Assembly (NCBI GenBank): GCA_947569705.1
Contig: CANOSP010000007.1
Coordinates: forward strand, 18,395 to 82,394
Reading direction: 5' to 3'
Origin: an uncultured Erysipelotrichaceae bacterium
GTDB lineage: Bacteria; Bacillota_I; Bacilli_A; Erysipelotrichales; Erysipelotrichaceae
DNA length: 64,000 nt
Shown here: positions 1-9,741 of the stretch, piece after piece
Layout: every line of letters begins with the position of its first letter
How positions within the stretch are numbered: the stretch's first letter is position 1
Notes under the pieces: model-generated
Told to the model about the DNA's origin: nothing
What the model saw: the letters and a program-made list of their open reading frames with translations, nothing else
Database searches by the model: none
Position numbers and translations under genes: made by a program

Positions 1-905
1 GCATCTTCTTTTCCTACATAGCGAATGTGCCAGGGCTCATACAAATATCCGGTAATGTCTTCTTTATCTTTTGGATAGCGTATAATAAAGCCGTATTCAT
101 GACAATGTTCACGCAGCCATGTACCTTCGTCTGTATCTCCGTAATCATAATCCAGTTCGCCTACATCAAATGCCAGTCCTGATTGATGTTCACTGAAACC
201 GGGGCGTGCAGAATATCTGTCAGCTTCCGCTTGTCCGTCTTTTTCGACATAGTCGCTGTAAAGCGTTCCTTGATACTCATAGCTACGATAAGCACTCAGA
301 GTGGGAATGGAATAGCCGACATCATTCGCTGCGCTCTGCAGCTGCTCTAATGCCTTTGCGGCTTGCGGATCCAAATCACCGTAGCTCGGCGGTAAAGGAT
401 GTCGTTTATTTACTAACAGAATTCCCTTTACATAGTATGGTTCACATTCATCAGGATCAATCGCACTGTCATAACCACCGTTATTGTTTTCATTTTCACT
501 CGCTGTTCCATCCGCATTGTTTGTTTTTTGACCGTTGACAATAACAGTAATTTTCTTCTCTGCGAGCTGATTTTCTTTCGTCAATGCGTAAACAGTTATT
601 TCATAATTCCCGGGAATATCAGTGTTCGGCAGATCAATCATCCAATAAGTTCCTTGGATATTTTTAGTTTCACTCCACATAAGCTCATTGCCGTTTTTAT
701 CAGTCACCTGATCAACATATTGCTCAAGGTTAAAATCAGCACCCTGATTTACGGTAATCGCTTCTGTTTTTAATTTAATTGTTATAATATCATCCTGTTC
801 ATTCAGTTTATTCACAAAAAACCATATTGCCGCAAGTATAGCAATAAAAACGGCAAATAAACTGAATACTGCTCTGGCTCTGATTTTACGCTTTCTTTTT
901 CTCAC
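1..905 (-). CDS. VanY-type D-Ala-D-Ala carboxypeptidase (M15B), 3' end outside window
   Basis: Zinc carboxypeptidase expected to trim the terminal D-Ala from peptidoglycan stem peptides outside the membrane. The N-terminus is a basic stretch (RKRKRKIRARA) followed by one membrane segment (AVFSLFAVFIAILAAIWFF), then an Ig-like region, an acidic/Asn-rich linker and the catalytic domain. The zinc motif SEHQSGLAFDV and the downstream EPWHIRYVGKED are both present, so the active site is complete although the last codons lie beyond base 1. I chose the GTG at 905 because GAGGG lies 5 nt before it. An in-frame ATG at 917 would add four residues but has no well-spaced ribosome binding site. It is a single gene with its own promoter. 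Confidence 0.9.
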   Translation of the reverse strand, partial: MRKRKRKIRARAVFSLFAVFIAILAAIWFFVNKLNEQDDIITIKLKTEAITVNQGADFNLEQYVDQVTDKNGNELMWSETKNIQGTYWMIDLPNTDIPGNYEITVYALTKENQLAEKKITVIVNGQKTNNADGTASENENNNGGYDSAIDPDECEPYYVKGILLVNKRHPLPPSYGDLDPQAAKALEQLQSAANDVGYSIPTLSAYRSYEYQGTLYSDYVEKDGQAEADRYSARPGFSEHQSGLAFDVGELDYDYGDTDEGTWLREHCHEYGFIIRYPKDKEDITGYLYEPWHIRYVGKED

Positions 906-946
906 GATTTCCCTCATTTCCAAGTTAACATTAATTATATATTATG

Positions 947-955
947 ATTATAGCA
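947..955 (-). promoter_or_regulatory. Extended -10 promoter for the VanY-type gene
   Basis: On the minus strand TGCTATAAT gives a consensus -10 (947-952) with the extended TG motif. No good -35 is visible, as is usual for extended -10 promoters. It lies about 42 nt upstream of the chosen GTG. Confidence 0.6.
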
Positions 956-1123
956 TATTTTAAAAGAATTACACCGATTTATTTCACGGTTCTATTAAGA
1001 ATAATAAATATTTATTCATAATTTTATCACTCATATTCAGAGTTGGAATCGTATAAACATTCAATTCATCCATATCCTATAATGTTTTATGAAGCGTATT
1101 TAGTTAATACAACTTTTATCCAA

Positions 1124-1145
1124 ATAAAAAAGCCCGAATCGGGCT
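1124..1145 (-). terminator. Intrinsic terminator ending the ribosomal protein cluster
   Basis: On the minus strand a hairpin with arms AGCCCGA and TCGGGCT is followed by a T-rich run, starting 5 nt after the rplQ stop codon. It closes the S10-spc-alpha cluster. Confidence 0.92.
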
Positions 1146-1150
1146 AATTT

Positions 1151-1513
1151 TTAAACTAATTCAATAATTGCCATCGGGGCGCTGTCACCGCGACGCAATC
1201 TAGTCTTTACAACTCTTGTGTATCCACCGTTACGATCTGCATATGACGGACCGATTTCTGTGAATAATTTCTGTAAAGCTGTCTGACCTGTTTTTTCATC
1301 TGCAACAACATCACGTACATATGCAGCCGCCTGACGGCGCGCATGTAAATCACCGCGTTTTGCTAAAGTGATCAATTTATCTACAACTGCAGAAAGCTCT
1401 TTTGCCTTCATTTCTGTAGTTTCAATCTGACCTTTAATAATCAGAGATGTTGCCATGTTGCGCAGCATTGCTTTACGATGGTCGGCAGTACGTCCTAATT
1501 TACGATTCCACAT
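1151..1513 (-). CDS. rplQ: 50S ribosomal protein L17
   Basis: L17 binds 23S rRNA near the exit of the peptide tunnel. The 120-residue length matches the short bacterial form, and the [19 protein letters not shown] start and the C-terminal [16 protein letters not shown] are family hallmarks. It is the last gene of the cluster, 22 nt after rpoA and directly before an intrinsic terminator, the usual alpha-operon position. Confidence 0.98.
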   Translation of the reverse strand: MWNRKLGRTADHRKAMLRNMATSLIIKGQIETTEMKAKELSAVVDKLITLAKRGDLHARRQAAAYVRDVVADEKTGQTALQKLFTEIGPSYADRNGGYTRVVKTRLRRGDSAPMAIIELV

Positions 1514-1535
1514 GGTATTTAACCTCCCTTTTGCG

Positions 1536-2495
1536 CTATTCGTATGATTTGAAGCTCAGCCCCAGATCATAGATTTTATCTTTGACTTCTTTTAATGATT
1601 TCTTACCTAAATTACGAACTCTCATCATTTCATCTTCCGTCTTTTGAGTTAACTCTTCTACCGTTTGAATTCCTGCACGCTTTAAGCAATTATAGGAACG
1701 AACAGATAAATCAAGATCCTCAATCATCATAATTAAGCCCTTGTTTTGAGTTTCACCCTGCGCTTCTTTCATCATAGAGTCCAGTTCATTTACTTGCTCA
1801 TGAACATTTGTCAAAAGCTCTAGGTGATCGATTAGAATCTTCGCTGCTAAAGCAATAGATTCTATCGGAGAAATGGAGCCGTTTGTCCAAATTTCCAATT
1901 CGACCTTATCATATTTTGCGTTTTGACCAACGCGAGTCGGTTCTACATTATAAGATACACGATTGATCGGTGTGTAAATGGAGTCAGTATAAATCGTTCC
2001 CAACGGTTGATTTTGACTCTGATACAGCGATTTGTTTGTATCGGCACTTACATAACCGCGTCCTACACGTGCCTGCAATTCCATTTCTAAGGAACCGCCT
2101 TCTTCAAGAGTACAGATATGTAAATCCTTGTTCAAAATTTCCACACCGTCCGGACAGATAATATCTGCACCGGTAACCTCTCCGGCACCTTGCTTAGAAA
2201 TGCGTAATGTATATACTTCGTCATCTTGAATAGTCATAATCAAAGTTTTGATATTCAAGATAATTGCAGTTACATCCTCAACAATTCCCGGAATCGCTGT
2301 AAATTCATGGTATACGCCATCTACTTTAATTGAAAATACGGCGCCTCCCGGTAACGAGGAGAGCAAAACACGTCTCAGTGCATTTCCAATCGTAACTCCG
2401 AAGCCTCTTTCCAGAGGTTCAAATACAAACTTACCGTAGTGTTCAGATTCTACATATTCTTTGACTTCAAAATTTGCACGTTCGAATTTTTCCAT
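1536..2495 (-). CDS. rpoA: DNA-directed RNA polymerase alpha subunit
   Basis: The alpha subunit dimerises to nucleate RNA polymerase assembly and contacts UP elements and activators. The N-terminal domain (about 1-230) contains [20 protein letters not shown], and a linker leads to the C-terminal domain (about 250-319) with the helix-hairpin-helix core [20 protein letters not shown] and [15 protein letters not shown]. The length of 319 is normal. It sits between rpsK and rplQ, as in Bacillus. TTGAGGAGGTAATAGC precedes the ATG. Confidence 0.99.
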   Translation of the reverse strand: MEKFERANFEVKEYVESEHYGKFVFEPLERGFGVTIGNALRRVLLSSLPGGAVFSIKVDGVYHEFTAIPGIVEDVTAIILNIKTLIMTIQDDEVYTLRISKQGAGEVTGADIICPDGVEILNKDLHICTLEEGGSLEMELQARVGRGYVSADTNKSLYQSQNQPLGTIYTDSIYTPINRVSYNVEPTRVGQNAKYDKVELEIWTNGSISPIESIALAAKILIDHLELLTNVHEQVNELDSMMKEAQGETQNKGLIMMIEDLDLSVRSYNCLKRAGIQTVEELTQKTEDEMMRVRNLGKKSLKEVKDKIYDLGLSFKSYE

Positions 2496-2521
2496 GCTAT
2501 TACCTCCTCAATCAAGGTTTC

Positions 2522-2914
2522 TTAACCACGTGGTCGCTTCGGCGGACGGCATCCGTTATGCGGGATCGGTGTAACATCATTAATCATAGTGATTTCCAAG
2601 CCTGCAACCTGTAATGCTCTTACCGCTGCTTCACGCCCCGGACCCGGGCCTTTCACGTTTACTGATATAGTTTTCATACCATTTTCAATCGCTGCCTTAC
2701 CTGCGGCTTCTCCTGCCATTTGTGCGGCATACGGAGTGGATTTACGAGAACCCTTAAAGCCGAGCGCTCCGGCAGAGGACCATGCCACTGCATTTCCGTT
2801 ATCATCGGTAATAGTAACGATCGTATTATTGAAAGTTGAATGAATATGTGCAACTCCGCGCGCTATATTCTTGCGTGCACGACGTTTGCGCGCACCTGTT
2901 TTCGCTTTTGCCAT
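2522..2914 (-). CDS. rpsK: 30S ribosomal protein S11
   Basis: S11 lies on the 30S platform near the mRNA exit. The 130-residue protein has the expected [18 protein letters not shown] region and the C-terminal [19 protein letters not shown]. It lies between rpsM (23 nt) and rpoA (26 nt) in alpha-operon order. AGGAGG precedes the start. Confidence 0.98.
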   Translation of the reverse strand: MAKAKTGARKRRARKNIARGVAHIHSTFNNTIVTITDDNGNAVAWSSAGALGFKGSRKSTPYAAQMAGEAAGKAAIENGMKTISVNVKGPGPGREAAVRALQVAGLEITMINDVTPIPHNGCRPPKRPRG

Positions 2915-2937
2915 TATCGTTTTTCCCTCCTATCGTC

Positions 2938-3303
2938 CTATTTCTTCTTGCCTGCGACAGCACGTGCCGGACCCTTGCGAGTACGAGCATTTGTCTTTGT
3001 ACGCTGTCCACGTACCGGCAATCCTTTACGATGACGGATTCCACGGTAACATCCGATTTCCATCAGACGCTTAATGTTTAAGTTTACTTCACGACGCAAA
3101 TCACCTTCGGTCTTGATTTTATCAACCTCACCGCGAATTGCATTTACCTGATCATCAGTTAAGTCCTTTACACGAACATCCTCACTGATACCGGTTGTTT
3201 TCAGAATCGCTTCCGCAGTCGGACGGCCGATTCCGTAAATATAAGTCAATGATACTACAACACGCTTATCGCGTGGAATATCTACACCTGCAATACGAGC
3301 CAT
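2938..3303 (-). CDS. rpsM: 30S ribosomal protein S13
   Basis: S13 sits in the 30S head and contacts S19, the P-site tRNA and 23S rRNA. The 121-residue protein begins [20 protein letters not shown] and has the helix-two-turn-helix core and the basic tail [17 protein letters not shown]. It follows rpmJ by 18 nt. Confidence 0.98.
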   Translation of the reverse strand: MARIAGVDIPRDKRVVVSLTYIYGIGRPTAEAILKTTGISEDVRVKDLTDDQVNAIRGEVDKIKTEGDLRREVNLNIKRLMEIGCYRGIRHRKGLPVRGQRTKTNARTRKGPARAVAGKKK

Positions 3304-3321
3304 TGTGTAATTACACCTCCA

Positions 3322-3438
3322 TTAATTTCCTTGTCTTTGCTTATGTTTTGGGTTTTCACAAATTACCATAACGCGACCTTTTCGTTTAATGACACGGCAC
3401 TTATCGCATATTGGTTTGACAGATGGTCTTACTTTCAT
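3322..3438 (-). CDS. rpmJ: 50S ribosomal protein L36
   Basis: A 38-residue gene: [20 protein letters not shown] at the start and [11 protein letters not shown] at the end. L36 is a zinc-ribbon protein near the peptidyl transferase region. The four ligands are present (Cys11, Cys14, Cys27, His32), so this is the zinc-binding form. It lies between infA and rpsM, the standard position, with GGAGGG before the ATG. Confidence 0.97.
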   Translation of the reverse strand: MKVRPSVKPICDKCRVIKRKGRVMVICENPKHKQRQGN

Positions 3439-3460
3439 GCGTTTCCCTCCTTATTCACGA

Positions 3461-3679
3461 CTATTTGTGTCGGAATGTTATTCGCCCACGTGTTAAATCA
3501 TAAGGTGAAATTTCTACAGTTACACGGTCCCCCGGTAAAATGCGAATGTAATGCATACGGATTTTACCGGAAACGTGAGCCAAAATTTCGTGTCCGTTTT
3601 CTAATTTCACTTTAAATTGTGCATTTGGCAAAGTATCTTCAACTACGCCTTCGATCTCAATAACATCTTGTTTACCCAT
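3461..3679 (-). CDS. infA: Translation initiation factor IF-1
   Basis: IF-1 occupies the ribosomal A site during initiation. The 72-residue S1/OB-fold protein begins [20 protein letters not shown] and ends in [19 protein letters not shown] precedes the ATG. Unlike Bacillus, no map (methionine aminopeptidase) gene lies between adk and infA. Instead there is a 292-nt spacer with a promoter. Confidence 0.98.
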   Translation of the reverse strand: MGKQDVIEIEGVVEDTLPNAQFKVKLENGHEILAHVSGKIRMHYIRILPGDRVTVEISPYDLTRGRITFRHK

Positions 3680-3744
3680 TATCCGGATGTTCCTCCTTAT
3701 TGATAATTGCTTGTCTTGTGATTAGAAAGATATCGTTTAGATAC

Positions 3745-3828
3745 TTCCCCGGCAGATGATAAAAAAACCTGCCTTTGTGTATTATATCAGATTTCATACG
3801 CATTTTCCAGCATTTGCATATGTAAATC
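3745..3828 (-). promoter_or_regulatory. Internal promoter and leader before infA
   Basis: On the minus strand TGATATAAT gives an extended -10 (TATAAT at 3781-3786, TG at 3788-3789) with a weak -35 TGGAAA 17 nt upstream. The transcript would begin near 3775 and contain a small hairpin with arms GGCAG and CTGCC around a T-rich loop. It would let infA-rpmJ-rpsM-rpsK-rpoA-rplQ be expressed separately from the upstream genes. Confidence 0.6.
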
Positions 3829-3922
3829 ACGAAAGATTTTCAGTTTCAGCGCTCATTTACACTGATCACCGGTATCTAAACTGCAGCTTTCGTCATATAA
3901 GATCGATATATGGTGAACGAAG

Positions 3923-3941
3923 GCAGGTGATTGACACCTGC
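3923..3941 (-). terminator. Hairpin after adk, possibly a weak terminator
   Basis: Perfect 7-bp inverted repeat GCAGGTG / CACCTGC with a 5-nt loop, about 30 nt past the adk stop. On the minus strand it is followed by CTTCGTT rather than a clean T run, so it may attenuate or only stabilise the transcript. The rest of the 3680-3971 spacer shows no gene. Confidence 0.35.
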
Positions 3942-3971
3942 TTTCTATCACTCATTTCGCCTGATCATTTA

Positions 3972-4628
3972 TTATTGATTCAAAGCTTTTTCAACGTCTG
4001 CCCAAACCTTTTCAATCGGTTGATTGGAATCAATCGTTTGAATCAGCCCTTTTTTCTCATAATAATCCAAAACCGGCCGGGTTTGATTTTGGTATTCCTG
4101 CAGACGCACCTGCAGGCTTTCAATTGTATCATCTTTACGTTGATACAATGAAGCACCGCACTTATCGCATAAGCCTTCCTGCTTAGATGGATTTGATTCA
4201 ATGTGATAAATCGCACCGCATTCTTTACAGAGGCGTCTGCCTGTTACACGCTGTGCCAAAACCTCAAACGGAATATCCATCACAAGTACGATGGAAATTG
4301 CCAAGTCAGTTCCGGCTGACAAAGCATCGAATGCTTTTGCCTGATCCAAGGTACGAGGATAACCATCCAGCAAGAAGCCGGATTTTTTATCCTTCAAGCT
4401 TTCTAAATAATGCTTTACCATTGAATTGGTTATTTCATCGGGAACAAGCTTGCCTTCATCAATATAGCCTTTTGCTGCTAAGCCAAGCTTAGTTCCGTTA
4501 CTGATTTCACTGCGAAAAATATCTCCTGTCGAAATATGATTGACGTTAAATTTCTCTACAATTTTAGCTGACATAGTGCCTTTTCCTGCACCGGGGCCAC
4601 CCATAATCAGAATATTCATAATGTTCAC
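3972..4628 (-). CDS. adk: Adenylate kinase
   Basis: Catalyses ATP + AMP to 2 ADP in the cytosol. The P-loop is GGPGAGKGT, the AMP-binding region includes STGDIFRSEI and GFLLDGYPRTLDQA, and the LID (about 127-165) carries two Cys pairs, CKECG and CDKCG. This is therefore the long, zinc-LID form typical of Gram-positives. The length of 218 is normal. The start is MNIMNILIMGG; an in-frame ATG three codons later is possible. It is 3 nt from secY, its usual partner. Confidence 0.97.
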   Translation of the reverse strand: MNIMNILIMGGPGAGKGTMSAKIVEKFNVNHISTGDIFRSEISNGTKLGLAAKGYIDEGKLVPDEITNSMVKHYLESLKDKKSGFLLDGYPRTLDQAKAFDALSAGTDLAISIVLVMDIPFEVLAQRVTGRRLCKECGAIYHIESNPSKQEGLCDKCGASLYQRKDDTIESLQVRLQEYQNQTRPVLDYYEKKGLIQTIDSNQPIEKVWADVEKALNQ

Positions 4629-4631
4629 CTC

Positions 4632-5933
4632 TTAACGAGTCATAAAGCCGCGATAAGATTTCTGTGTTAACTGTCCTTCCAGTTGTTTTACTGTTTCCAT
4701 AGCTACACCGACAACGATGATAATACCGGTACCGCCCAAGCCCATTGACTGCGGTAATGCAGTAAATAACGGCAATGCATGCGGTAATACAGCGATAAAC
4801 GCCAATCCGATAGCACCCAAGACAGTGATTCGGTTCAATACTTTTGTAATATATTCCTTTGTTTCCGTACCCGGACGAATTCCCGGAATATAAGTTCCGG
4901 ATTTACCGAGATTTTCAGCGATCTTTTCCGGATCGACCTGAAGCTTCGTATAGAAGAAGGTAAACATCAGAATTAAAATCACATAGATTACAAGACTGAT
5001 CGGTGTCGTCAGACCTAAGTATTTTGTCATCGTAACCAATACATCGGAGCCCTCTGCATAGAAGAATCGGGCAATCTGTAACGGTGCTACCATAATAGCT
5101 GATGAAAAGATGACCGGAATGACACTGGCTGAATTGATCTTCAACGGAAGATAAGTCATATCCTTTTTACGCGTTTGTACAGTGCTGCTTGTATATTGAA
5201 TCGGAATTTTACGCTCTGCCAGCTGCATAAATACGACAAATATCATTATTAATACATAGCACAGAATAAATAAACCGAAATTCAACAGACCGCCGAACAT
5301 CGCACTGCTGTCTAATGAACCGACAAGTGTTTGATATGCCGATGTAAACTGATGCGGCAAACGCGCAACAATTCCCGCCATGATGATAATGGATACACCG
5401 TTGCCGATTCCCTTCATGGAAATACGGTCGCCGATCCAAAGCAGGAACATTGATCCTGCCGTCAACAAGGTAGAAATATAGAAGCACTGTGCAAATACAG
5501 CATTGCTTTCCAACAGTGTCGGATATGTCTTACTGAAAGAGAACACCATTGTGAATCCTTGGAAAAAGGACAGCACAACTGCCAAATAACGAGTATAGCG
5601 ATCCAGCTGCTTTCTGCCGGTCGCACCGCTTTTGGCAAGTTCCGTCAACGGTGGAATTACATCCATTGATAGAAGCTGAATGATGATGGATGCGGTAATA
5701 TAAGGACCTACACCCAAAGCGAAGATGGATAATTGCTCCAATCCGCCGCCGCCTAATAGGTTCATCATCGCAATCAAGGAATTGTCATCAGCACCGCTTA
5801 ACAGTTCTGCAGTATTTACACCCGGAACAGTGATTGCTGTCCCGAAGCGAAAGATGAACAGCATGGCAAGCGTAAAGAGAATACGATTACGAATCTCTTT
5901 ATTCTTGCACATACTTACAAATGTCGCAAACAT
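4632..5933 (-). CDS. secY: Protein translocase subunit SecY
   Basis: The channel subunit of the SecYEG translocon, an inner-membrane protein with about ten membrane segments. Family motifs include FRFGTAITVPGVN near the N-terminus and DPEKIAENLGKSGTYIPGIRPG late in the chain. I start at the ATG at 5933 (433 residues). It begins one base after the rplO stop and has GAGG 9 nt upstream. A longer reading from 5969 would overlap rplO by 35 nt and add a tail unlike SecY. It is followed by adk. Confidence 0.97.
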   Translation of the reverse strand: MFATFVSMCKNKEIRNRILFTLAMLFIFRFGTAITVPGVNTAELLSGADDNSLIAMMNLLGGGGLEQLSIFALGVGPYITASIIIQLLSMDVIPPLTELAKSGATGRKQLDRYTRYLAVVLSFFQGFTMVFSFSKTYPTLLESNAVFAQCFYISTLLTAGSMFLLWIGDRISMKGIGNGVSIIIMAGIVARLPHQFTSAYQTLVGSLDSSAMFGGLLNFGLFILCYVLIMIFVVFMQLAERKIPIQYTSSTVQTRKKDMTYLPLKINSASVIPVIFSSAIMVAPLQIARFFYAEGSDVLVTMTKYLGLTTPISLVIYVILILMFTFFYTKLQVDPEKIAENLGKSGTYIPGIRPGTETKEYITKVLNRITVLGAIGLAFIAVLPHALPLFTALPQSMGLGGTGIIIVVGVAMETVKQLEGQLTQKSYRGFMTR

Positions 5934-5934
5934 G

Positions 5935-6375
5935 TTAAATAACCTCGGAAGTACCGCCTGCCTGCTCAATTACAGCGACAGCGCTCTTTGAGAATTTATT
6001 TGCCTTTACCGTAAGTTTTTTCTCTAATTCACCCTGTCCCAGAATCTTGATACCGTCAAGTTCCTTTTTTACGAGACCGCACTCGATTAATAATTCCGGA
6101 GTAACCTCTGTACCGTTTTCAAAACGATTCAGGCTTTCCACATTAACGATTGCGTACTCTTTACGTGTGAAGTTGGTAAAACCACGTTTCGGCAAACGAC
6201 GAGCCAACGGTGTTTGACCACCCTCAAAGCCTAAACGAACACCGCCGCCACTGCGTGCTTTCTGTCCCTTATGGCCTTTACCGGCTGTTTTACCGTTACC
6301 GGAGGCAGGGCCGCGTCCGATACGTTTACGTTCCTGACGAGCACCCTCCGTATATTTCATTTCATGTAATTTCAT
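5935..6375 (-). CDS. rplO: 50S ribosomal protein L15
   Basis: L15 is a late-assembly 23S rRNA-binding protein. The 146-residue protein starts [20 protein letters not shown] and has the Gly-rich N-terminal arm [19 protein letters not shown]. It follows rpsE by only 14 nt, leaving no room for rpmD (L30), which normally separates the two. AGGAGG precedes the start. Confidence 0.98.
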   Translation of the reverse strand: MKLHEMKYTEGARQERKRIGRGPASGNGKTAGKGHKGQKARSGGGVRLGFEGGQTPLARRLPKRGFTNFTRKEYAIVNVESLNRFENGTEVTPELLIECGLVKKELDGIKILGQGELEKKLTVKANKFSKSAVAVIEQAGGTSEVI

Positions 6376-6389
6376 GTCTATTCCTCCTA

Positions 6390-6899
6390 TTAACCGCGAA
6401 TTTCTTCCGGTTTTTTGCCGCGGAGCGCAGCTACTTCCTCAATCGTCTTCAAACTCTTTAACGCATTCACGGTAGCGCGTACCATATTAATCGGAGTACG
6501 GCTTCCGATACATTTTGTTAAAATATCGTTGATTCCGGCAAGCTCTAATACATCACGTACAGCACCGCCGGCGATAACACCGGTACCTTCGGAAGCCGGG
6601 CGAATAAATACTTCACCTGCTCCGTAAGTTCCGATAATATCATGAGGAATAGTTCCGTTGATCACAGGTACATTGAATACATTTTTCTTAGCGTCCTCAA
6701 CTGCTTTTTTAATTGCATCAGGAACCTCATTCGCTTTACCTGTTCCGAAACCGACACGTCCTTTTTTATCACCGATCACTACAAGTGCAGCGAAACGGAA
6801 ACGACGTCCACCTTTTACTACTTTTGTTACACGGTTGATTGTGACAACGCGTTCTTCAAATTCTTTTTCGCGTTGATCTCTTCTTGGTTTGCGTTCCAT
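6390..6899 (-). CDS. rpsE: 30S ribosomal protein S5
   Basis: S5 helps maintain decoding accuracy and mRNA unwinding at the entry channel. The 169-residue protein has the double-stranded RNA-binding N-terminal fold ([20 protein letters not shown]) and the C-terminal [20 protein letters not shown]. It is 12 nt after rplR, with AGGAGG 8 nt before the ATG. Confidence 0.98.
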   Translation of the reverse strand: MERKPRRDQREKEFEERVVTINRVTKVVKGGRRFRFAALVVIGDKKGRVGFGTGKANEVPDAIKKAVEDAKKNVFNVPVINGTIPHDIIGTYGAGEVFIRPASEGTGVIAGGAVRDVLELAGINDILTKCIGSRTPINMVRATVNALKSLKTIEEVAALRGKKPEEIRG

Positions 6900-6911
6900 T
6901 AGCGCTACCTC

Positions 6912-7268
6912 CTAAAATTTCAAGCCGGCTTCTCTTGCCGCCTCTGCCAATGCCTGTACACGACCGTGATATACATAACCACCGCGATCGAACACAACAT
7001 TAGTGATATTCTTTGCTAACGCTGCTTTTGCGATTGCTTCTCCGACCTGCTTTGCGGCTTCAACATTTCCGCCGTTTTCAAGTTTCAGAGAAACACTGCT
7101 TGCAGCAACCAGTGTAGTTTGATTTACATCGTCGATAATCTGTGCATGAATGTTAGCATTAGAACGGAATACGTTCAGGCGGGGACATTCAGGAGTACCA
7201 CTGATTTTGGTACGAACACGTGCATGACGACGAAGTCTTTCATCATTTCTTGAAGTTTTCTTAAGCAT
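6912..7268 (-). CDS. rplR: 50S ribosomal protein L18
   Basis: L18 binds 5S rRNA together with L5. The 118-residue protein begins [20 protein letters not shown] and ends in [19 protein letters not shown], both diagnostic. It is positioned between rplF and rpsE in normal spc order. Confidence 0.98.
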   Translation of the reverse strand: MLKKTSRNDERLRRHARVRTKISGTPECPRLNVFRSNANIHAQIIDDVNQTTLVAASSVSLKLENGGNVEAAKQVGEAIAKAALAKNITNVVFDRGGYVYHGRVQALAEAAREAGLKF

Positions 7269-7289
7269 TGTTCAATTTCTCCTTTCCCA

Positions 7290-7835
7290 CTATTTCTTAC
7301 CTGCAGTTTTACCTTCCTTACGGCGAACGTGCTCATCCTTGTAACGAACACCCTTGCCCTTGTAAGGCTCCGGTTTTCTGCTGGCTCTAACATTAGCGGC
7401 AAACTCACCGACTAACTGCTTATCAATACCGGAAATAATTATTTCCGTAGCTGATTTGCATTCTGCATTAATTCCTTCCGGAATCGCAAATTCTACCGGA
7501 TGAGAATATCCGATATTCAAAGTCAATTTATTTCCGGAAACAGCGGAACGGAAACCGATACCGACTAATTCCAGTGACTTTGTGAAGCCGCTTGATACAC
7601 CTTCAACCATGTTGTTTAATAAAGCACGAGTAGTGCCGTGAAGCTGCTTCGTATGCTTTTCATCATTCGGACGAATGACCTTAATTTCATTTTCTTCCTG
7701 TTTGATTTCCATCAAATCGGAAAACTGACGCGTCAAGGTTCCCTTAGGTCCCTTCACAGTCACCTCGTTCCCGGCTGCGACGTTTACCTCAACACCGGCA
7801 GGAACGGTAATCGTTTTATTACCGATACGTGACAT
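7290..7835 (-). CDS. rplF: 50S ribosomal protein L6
   Basis: L6 lies near the factor-binding site of the 50S subunit. The 181-residue protein has two tandem L6 folds, begins MSRIGNKTITVPAGVEVNV, and carries the C-terminal signature PEPYKGKGVRYKDEHVRRKE. It is 19 nt after rpsH. Confidence 0.98.
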   Translation of the reverse strand: MSRIGNKTITVPAGVEVNVAAGNEVTVKGPKGTLTRQFSDLMEIKQEENEIKVIRPNDEKHTKQLHGTTRALLNNMVEGVSSGFTKSLELVGIGFRSAVSGNKLTLNIGYSHPVEFAIPEGINAECKSATEIIISGIDKQLVGEFAANVRASRKPEPYKGKGVRYKDEHVRRKEGKTAGKK

Positions 7836-7854
7836 TTTCTATACCTCCGTTATT

Positions 7855-8250
7855 TTACCAAACGTAAGCAAGCACTTCGCCGCCTACATGTTTTGCACGC
7901 GCATCTTTATCTGTCATCATACCTTCAGATGTAGAAATGATGGCAATGCCTAAACCGTTTAATACACGCGGAATGGAATCTACCTTCGCATATGCACGTA
8001 ATCCCGGTTTAGAGATACGTTTTAAGCCGCTGATTACTTTTTCACCGTTAGGACCGTATTTCAAAGTAATCGTAATTGTTTTCTTAACATCACCTGCGAC
8101 TGTAAAATCAGTGATGAAGCCTTCGTTCTTTAAGATTTCAGCGATTGCTGTTTTCTCTTTACTTGCGGGAATTTCAACAGTTTCGTGACGCGCCTGCAGG
8201 GCATTACGAACTCTTGTAAGCATATCCGCAATTGGATCTGTCATAATCAT
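7855..8250 (-). CDS. rpsH: 30S ribosomal protein S8
   Basis: S8 binds the central domain of 16S rRNA and is a translational repressor of spc genes in E. coli. The 131-residue protein contains [15 protein letters not shown] and ends in [18 protein letters not shown]. The first ATG (MIMTDP) is 8 nt after GGAGG, a better distance than the second ATG, so I use it. Confidence 0.98.
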   Translation of the reverse strand: MIMTDPIADMLTRVRNALQARHETVEIPASKEKTAIAEILKNEGFITDFTVAGDVKKTITITLKYGPNGEKVISGLKRISKPGLRAYAKVDSIPRVLNGLGIAIISTSEGMMTDKDARAKHVGGEVLAYVW

Positions 8251-8266
8251 TGAGCGTTCCTCCTTC

Positions 8267-8452
8267 TTACCAGCTGGCCTTCTTCACTCCCGGAATTTGA
8301 CCCTTATAAGCCAATTCACGGAAGCAAATACGACATAGCTTGTATTTGCGCAATACTGAGTGAGGGCGTCCACAGCGTTCACAACGTGTGTACTCACGCA
8401 CTTTGTACTTCTGAGGACGGTTACATTTATTAATCATTGCTTTCTTTGCCAT
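8267..8452 (-). CDS. rpsN: 30S ribosomal protein S14, zinc-binding (type Z)
   Basis: The 61-residue form of S14, a 30S head protein. It carries two Cys pairs, CERC and CRIC, which mark the zinc-binding variant common in Firmicutes. A zinc-independent paralogue, often found elsewhere in such genomes for zinc starvation, is not in this window. It lies between rplE and rpsH. Confidence 0.98.
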   Translation of the reverse strand: MAKKAMINKCNRPQKYKVREYTRCERCGRPHSVLRKYKLCRICFRELAYKGQIPGVKKASW

Positions 8453-8463
8453 ATGAAGTCCTC

Positions 8464-9003
8464 CTATTTCTTGAAAGGCATACCTAAATCGGTTAATAAT
8501 GCCTTTGCTTCATCGTTTGTTTTGGCAGTCGTTACAATAACGACATCCATACCGCGGATTTTGCTTACCTTATCGTAATCAATTTCCGGGAAGATCAGCT
8601 GTTCCTTCACACCCAAGGTATAATTACCGCGACCGTCGAAGGAAGTATCACTGACACCGCGGAAATCACGTACACGCGGCAGTGAAATGTTCATCAGCTT
8701 ATCTAAGAAATCATACATTTTTTCAGAGCGAAGTGTTACCTTGCAGCCGATCGGCATTCCGGCACGAAGCTTAAAGTTCGCGATTGATTTCTTTGCCTTA
8801 GTTACCACTGCTTTTTGTCCGGTAATCTGCTCTAATTCTTTTACGGAATCCTCCAAAGCTTTTGCATTTTGGATTGCATCACCAACACCGATGTTAATAA
8901 CAACCTTTTCTACACGAGGAACTTCCATTACATTTTTGTAACCGAATTTCTCCATCATAGCGGAAATGACTGTTTCCTTATATTTCTGTTCCAGGCGGTT
9001 CAT
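8464..9003 (-). CDS. rplE: 50S ribosomal protein L5
   Basis: L5 binds 5S rRNA and forms an intersubunit bridge with S13. The 179-residue length is normal. Conserved blocks include [32 protein letters not shown] and the C-terminal [20 protein letters not shown]. It is 11 nt after rplX. Confidence 0.98.
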   Translation of the reverse strand: MNRLEQKYKETVISAMMEKFGYKNVMEVPRVEKVVINIGVGDAIQNAKALEDSVKELEQITGQKAVVTKAKKSIANFKLRAGMPIGCKVTLRSEKMYDFLDKLMNISLPRVRDFRGVSDTSFDGRGNYTLGVKEQLIFPEIDYDKVSKIRGMDVVIVTTAKTNDEAKALLTDLGMPFKK

Positions 9004-9014
9004 GTCAATCCCTC

Positions 9015-9338
9015 CTACTTCAAGACAGTGCCGCTCTTTTTAAGCACGCGCACTTTTGTCTGATTGCCTTTCTTATCTGTTTCTGTTTTATAACCGATTC
9101 TGCTGGCAGCTTTTGCTTTTTCATCATAAGCCATCACATTAGAAACATGAATCGGCATTTCTTTTTCAATGATTCCTCCGTCAGGATTTGCCTGAGTCGG
9201 TTTCATATGCTTTTTCACAACATTGACGCCCGCTACAAGCACCTTATCCTTTTTAGGAAATACTTGAAGTACTTCAGCAACTGTGCCCTTGTAAGCACCG
9301 GCAATGACTTGTACCTTATCACCTTTTTTGATTTTCAC
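9015..9338 (-). CDS. rplX: 50S ribosomal protein L24
   Basis: L24 is an assembly-initiator protein that binds the 5' domain of 23S rRNA. It is 107 residues long with the KOW motif [20 protein letters not shown]. The start codon is GTG, with AGGAGG 9 nt upstream. The gene lies between rplN and rplE. Confidence 0.97.
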   Translation of the reverse strand: MKIKKGDKVQVIAGAYKGTVAEVLQVFPKKDKVLVAGVNVVKKHMKPTQANPDGGIIEKEMPIHVSNVMAYDEKAKAASRIGYKTETDKKGNQTKVRVLKKSGTVLK

Positions 9339-9351
9339 TTGGACACACCTC

Positions 9352-9720
9352 CTATAATACTTCCGGAGCCAAAGAAACGATCTTCATGAAATCCTTGTCT
9401 CTCAGCTCTCTTGCCACCGGCCCGAAAATACGAGTTCCGCGTGGTGTTTTATCATCTTTAATCAATACAACGGCATTGTCATCGAATTTGATGTAAGTTC
9501 CGTTTTCACGGCGCACTCCGCGTTTTGTACGAACGATAACGCCTTTTACGACGTCGCCCTTCTTCACTGTACCGCCGGGAGCAGCCTGCTTCACTGTACA
9601 TACGACAATGTCGCCGATGTTGGAAAATTTACGTACGCTACCGCCTAAACAACGGATAACTAAGACTTCCTTAGCACCGGTATTGTCGGCAACACGCAAT
9701 CTACTTTCATTTTGAATCAT
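9352..9720 (-). CDS. rplN: 50S ribosomal protein L14
   Basis: L14 contributes to intersubunit bridges and contacts L19. The 122-residue protein starts [20 protein letters not shown], has the family signature around [20 protein letters not shown], and ends in [12 protein letters not shown]. It is 21 nt after rpsQ. Confidence 0.98.
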   Translation of the reverse strand: MIQNESRLRVADNTGAKEVLVIRCLGGSVRKFSNIGDIVVCTVKQAAPGGTVKKGDVVKGVIVRTKRGVRRENGTYIKFDDNAVVLIKDDKTPRGTRIFGPVARELRDKDFMKIVSLAPEVL

Positions 9721-9741
9721 GAATGCTTACCTCCTGTCGGC

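Noticed and set aside
3756..4151. 131-residue plus-strand ORF across adk and its 3' spacer
   Set aside because: No family features; it is antisense to the adk coding sequence and lacks a ribosome binding site.
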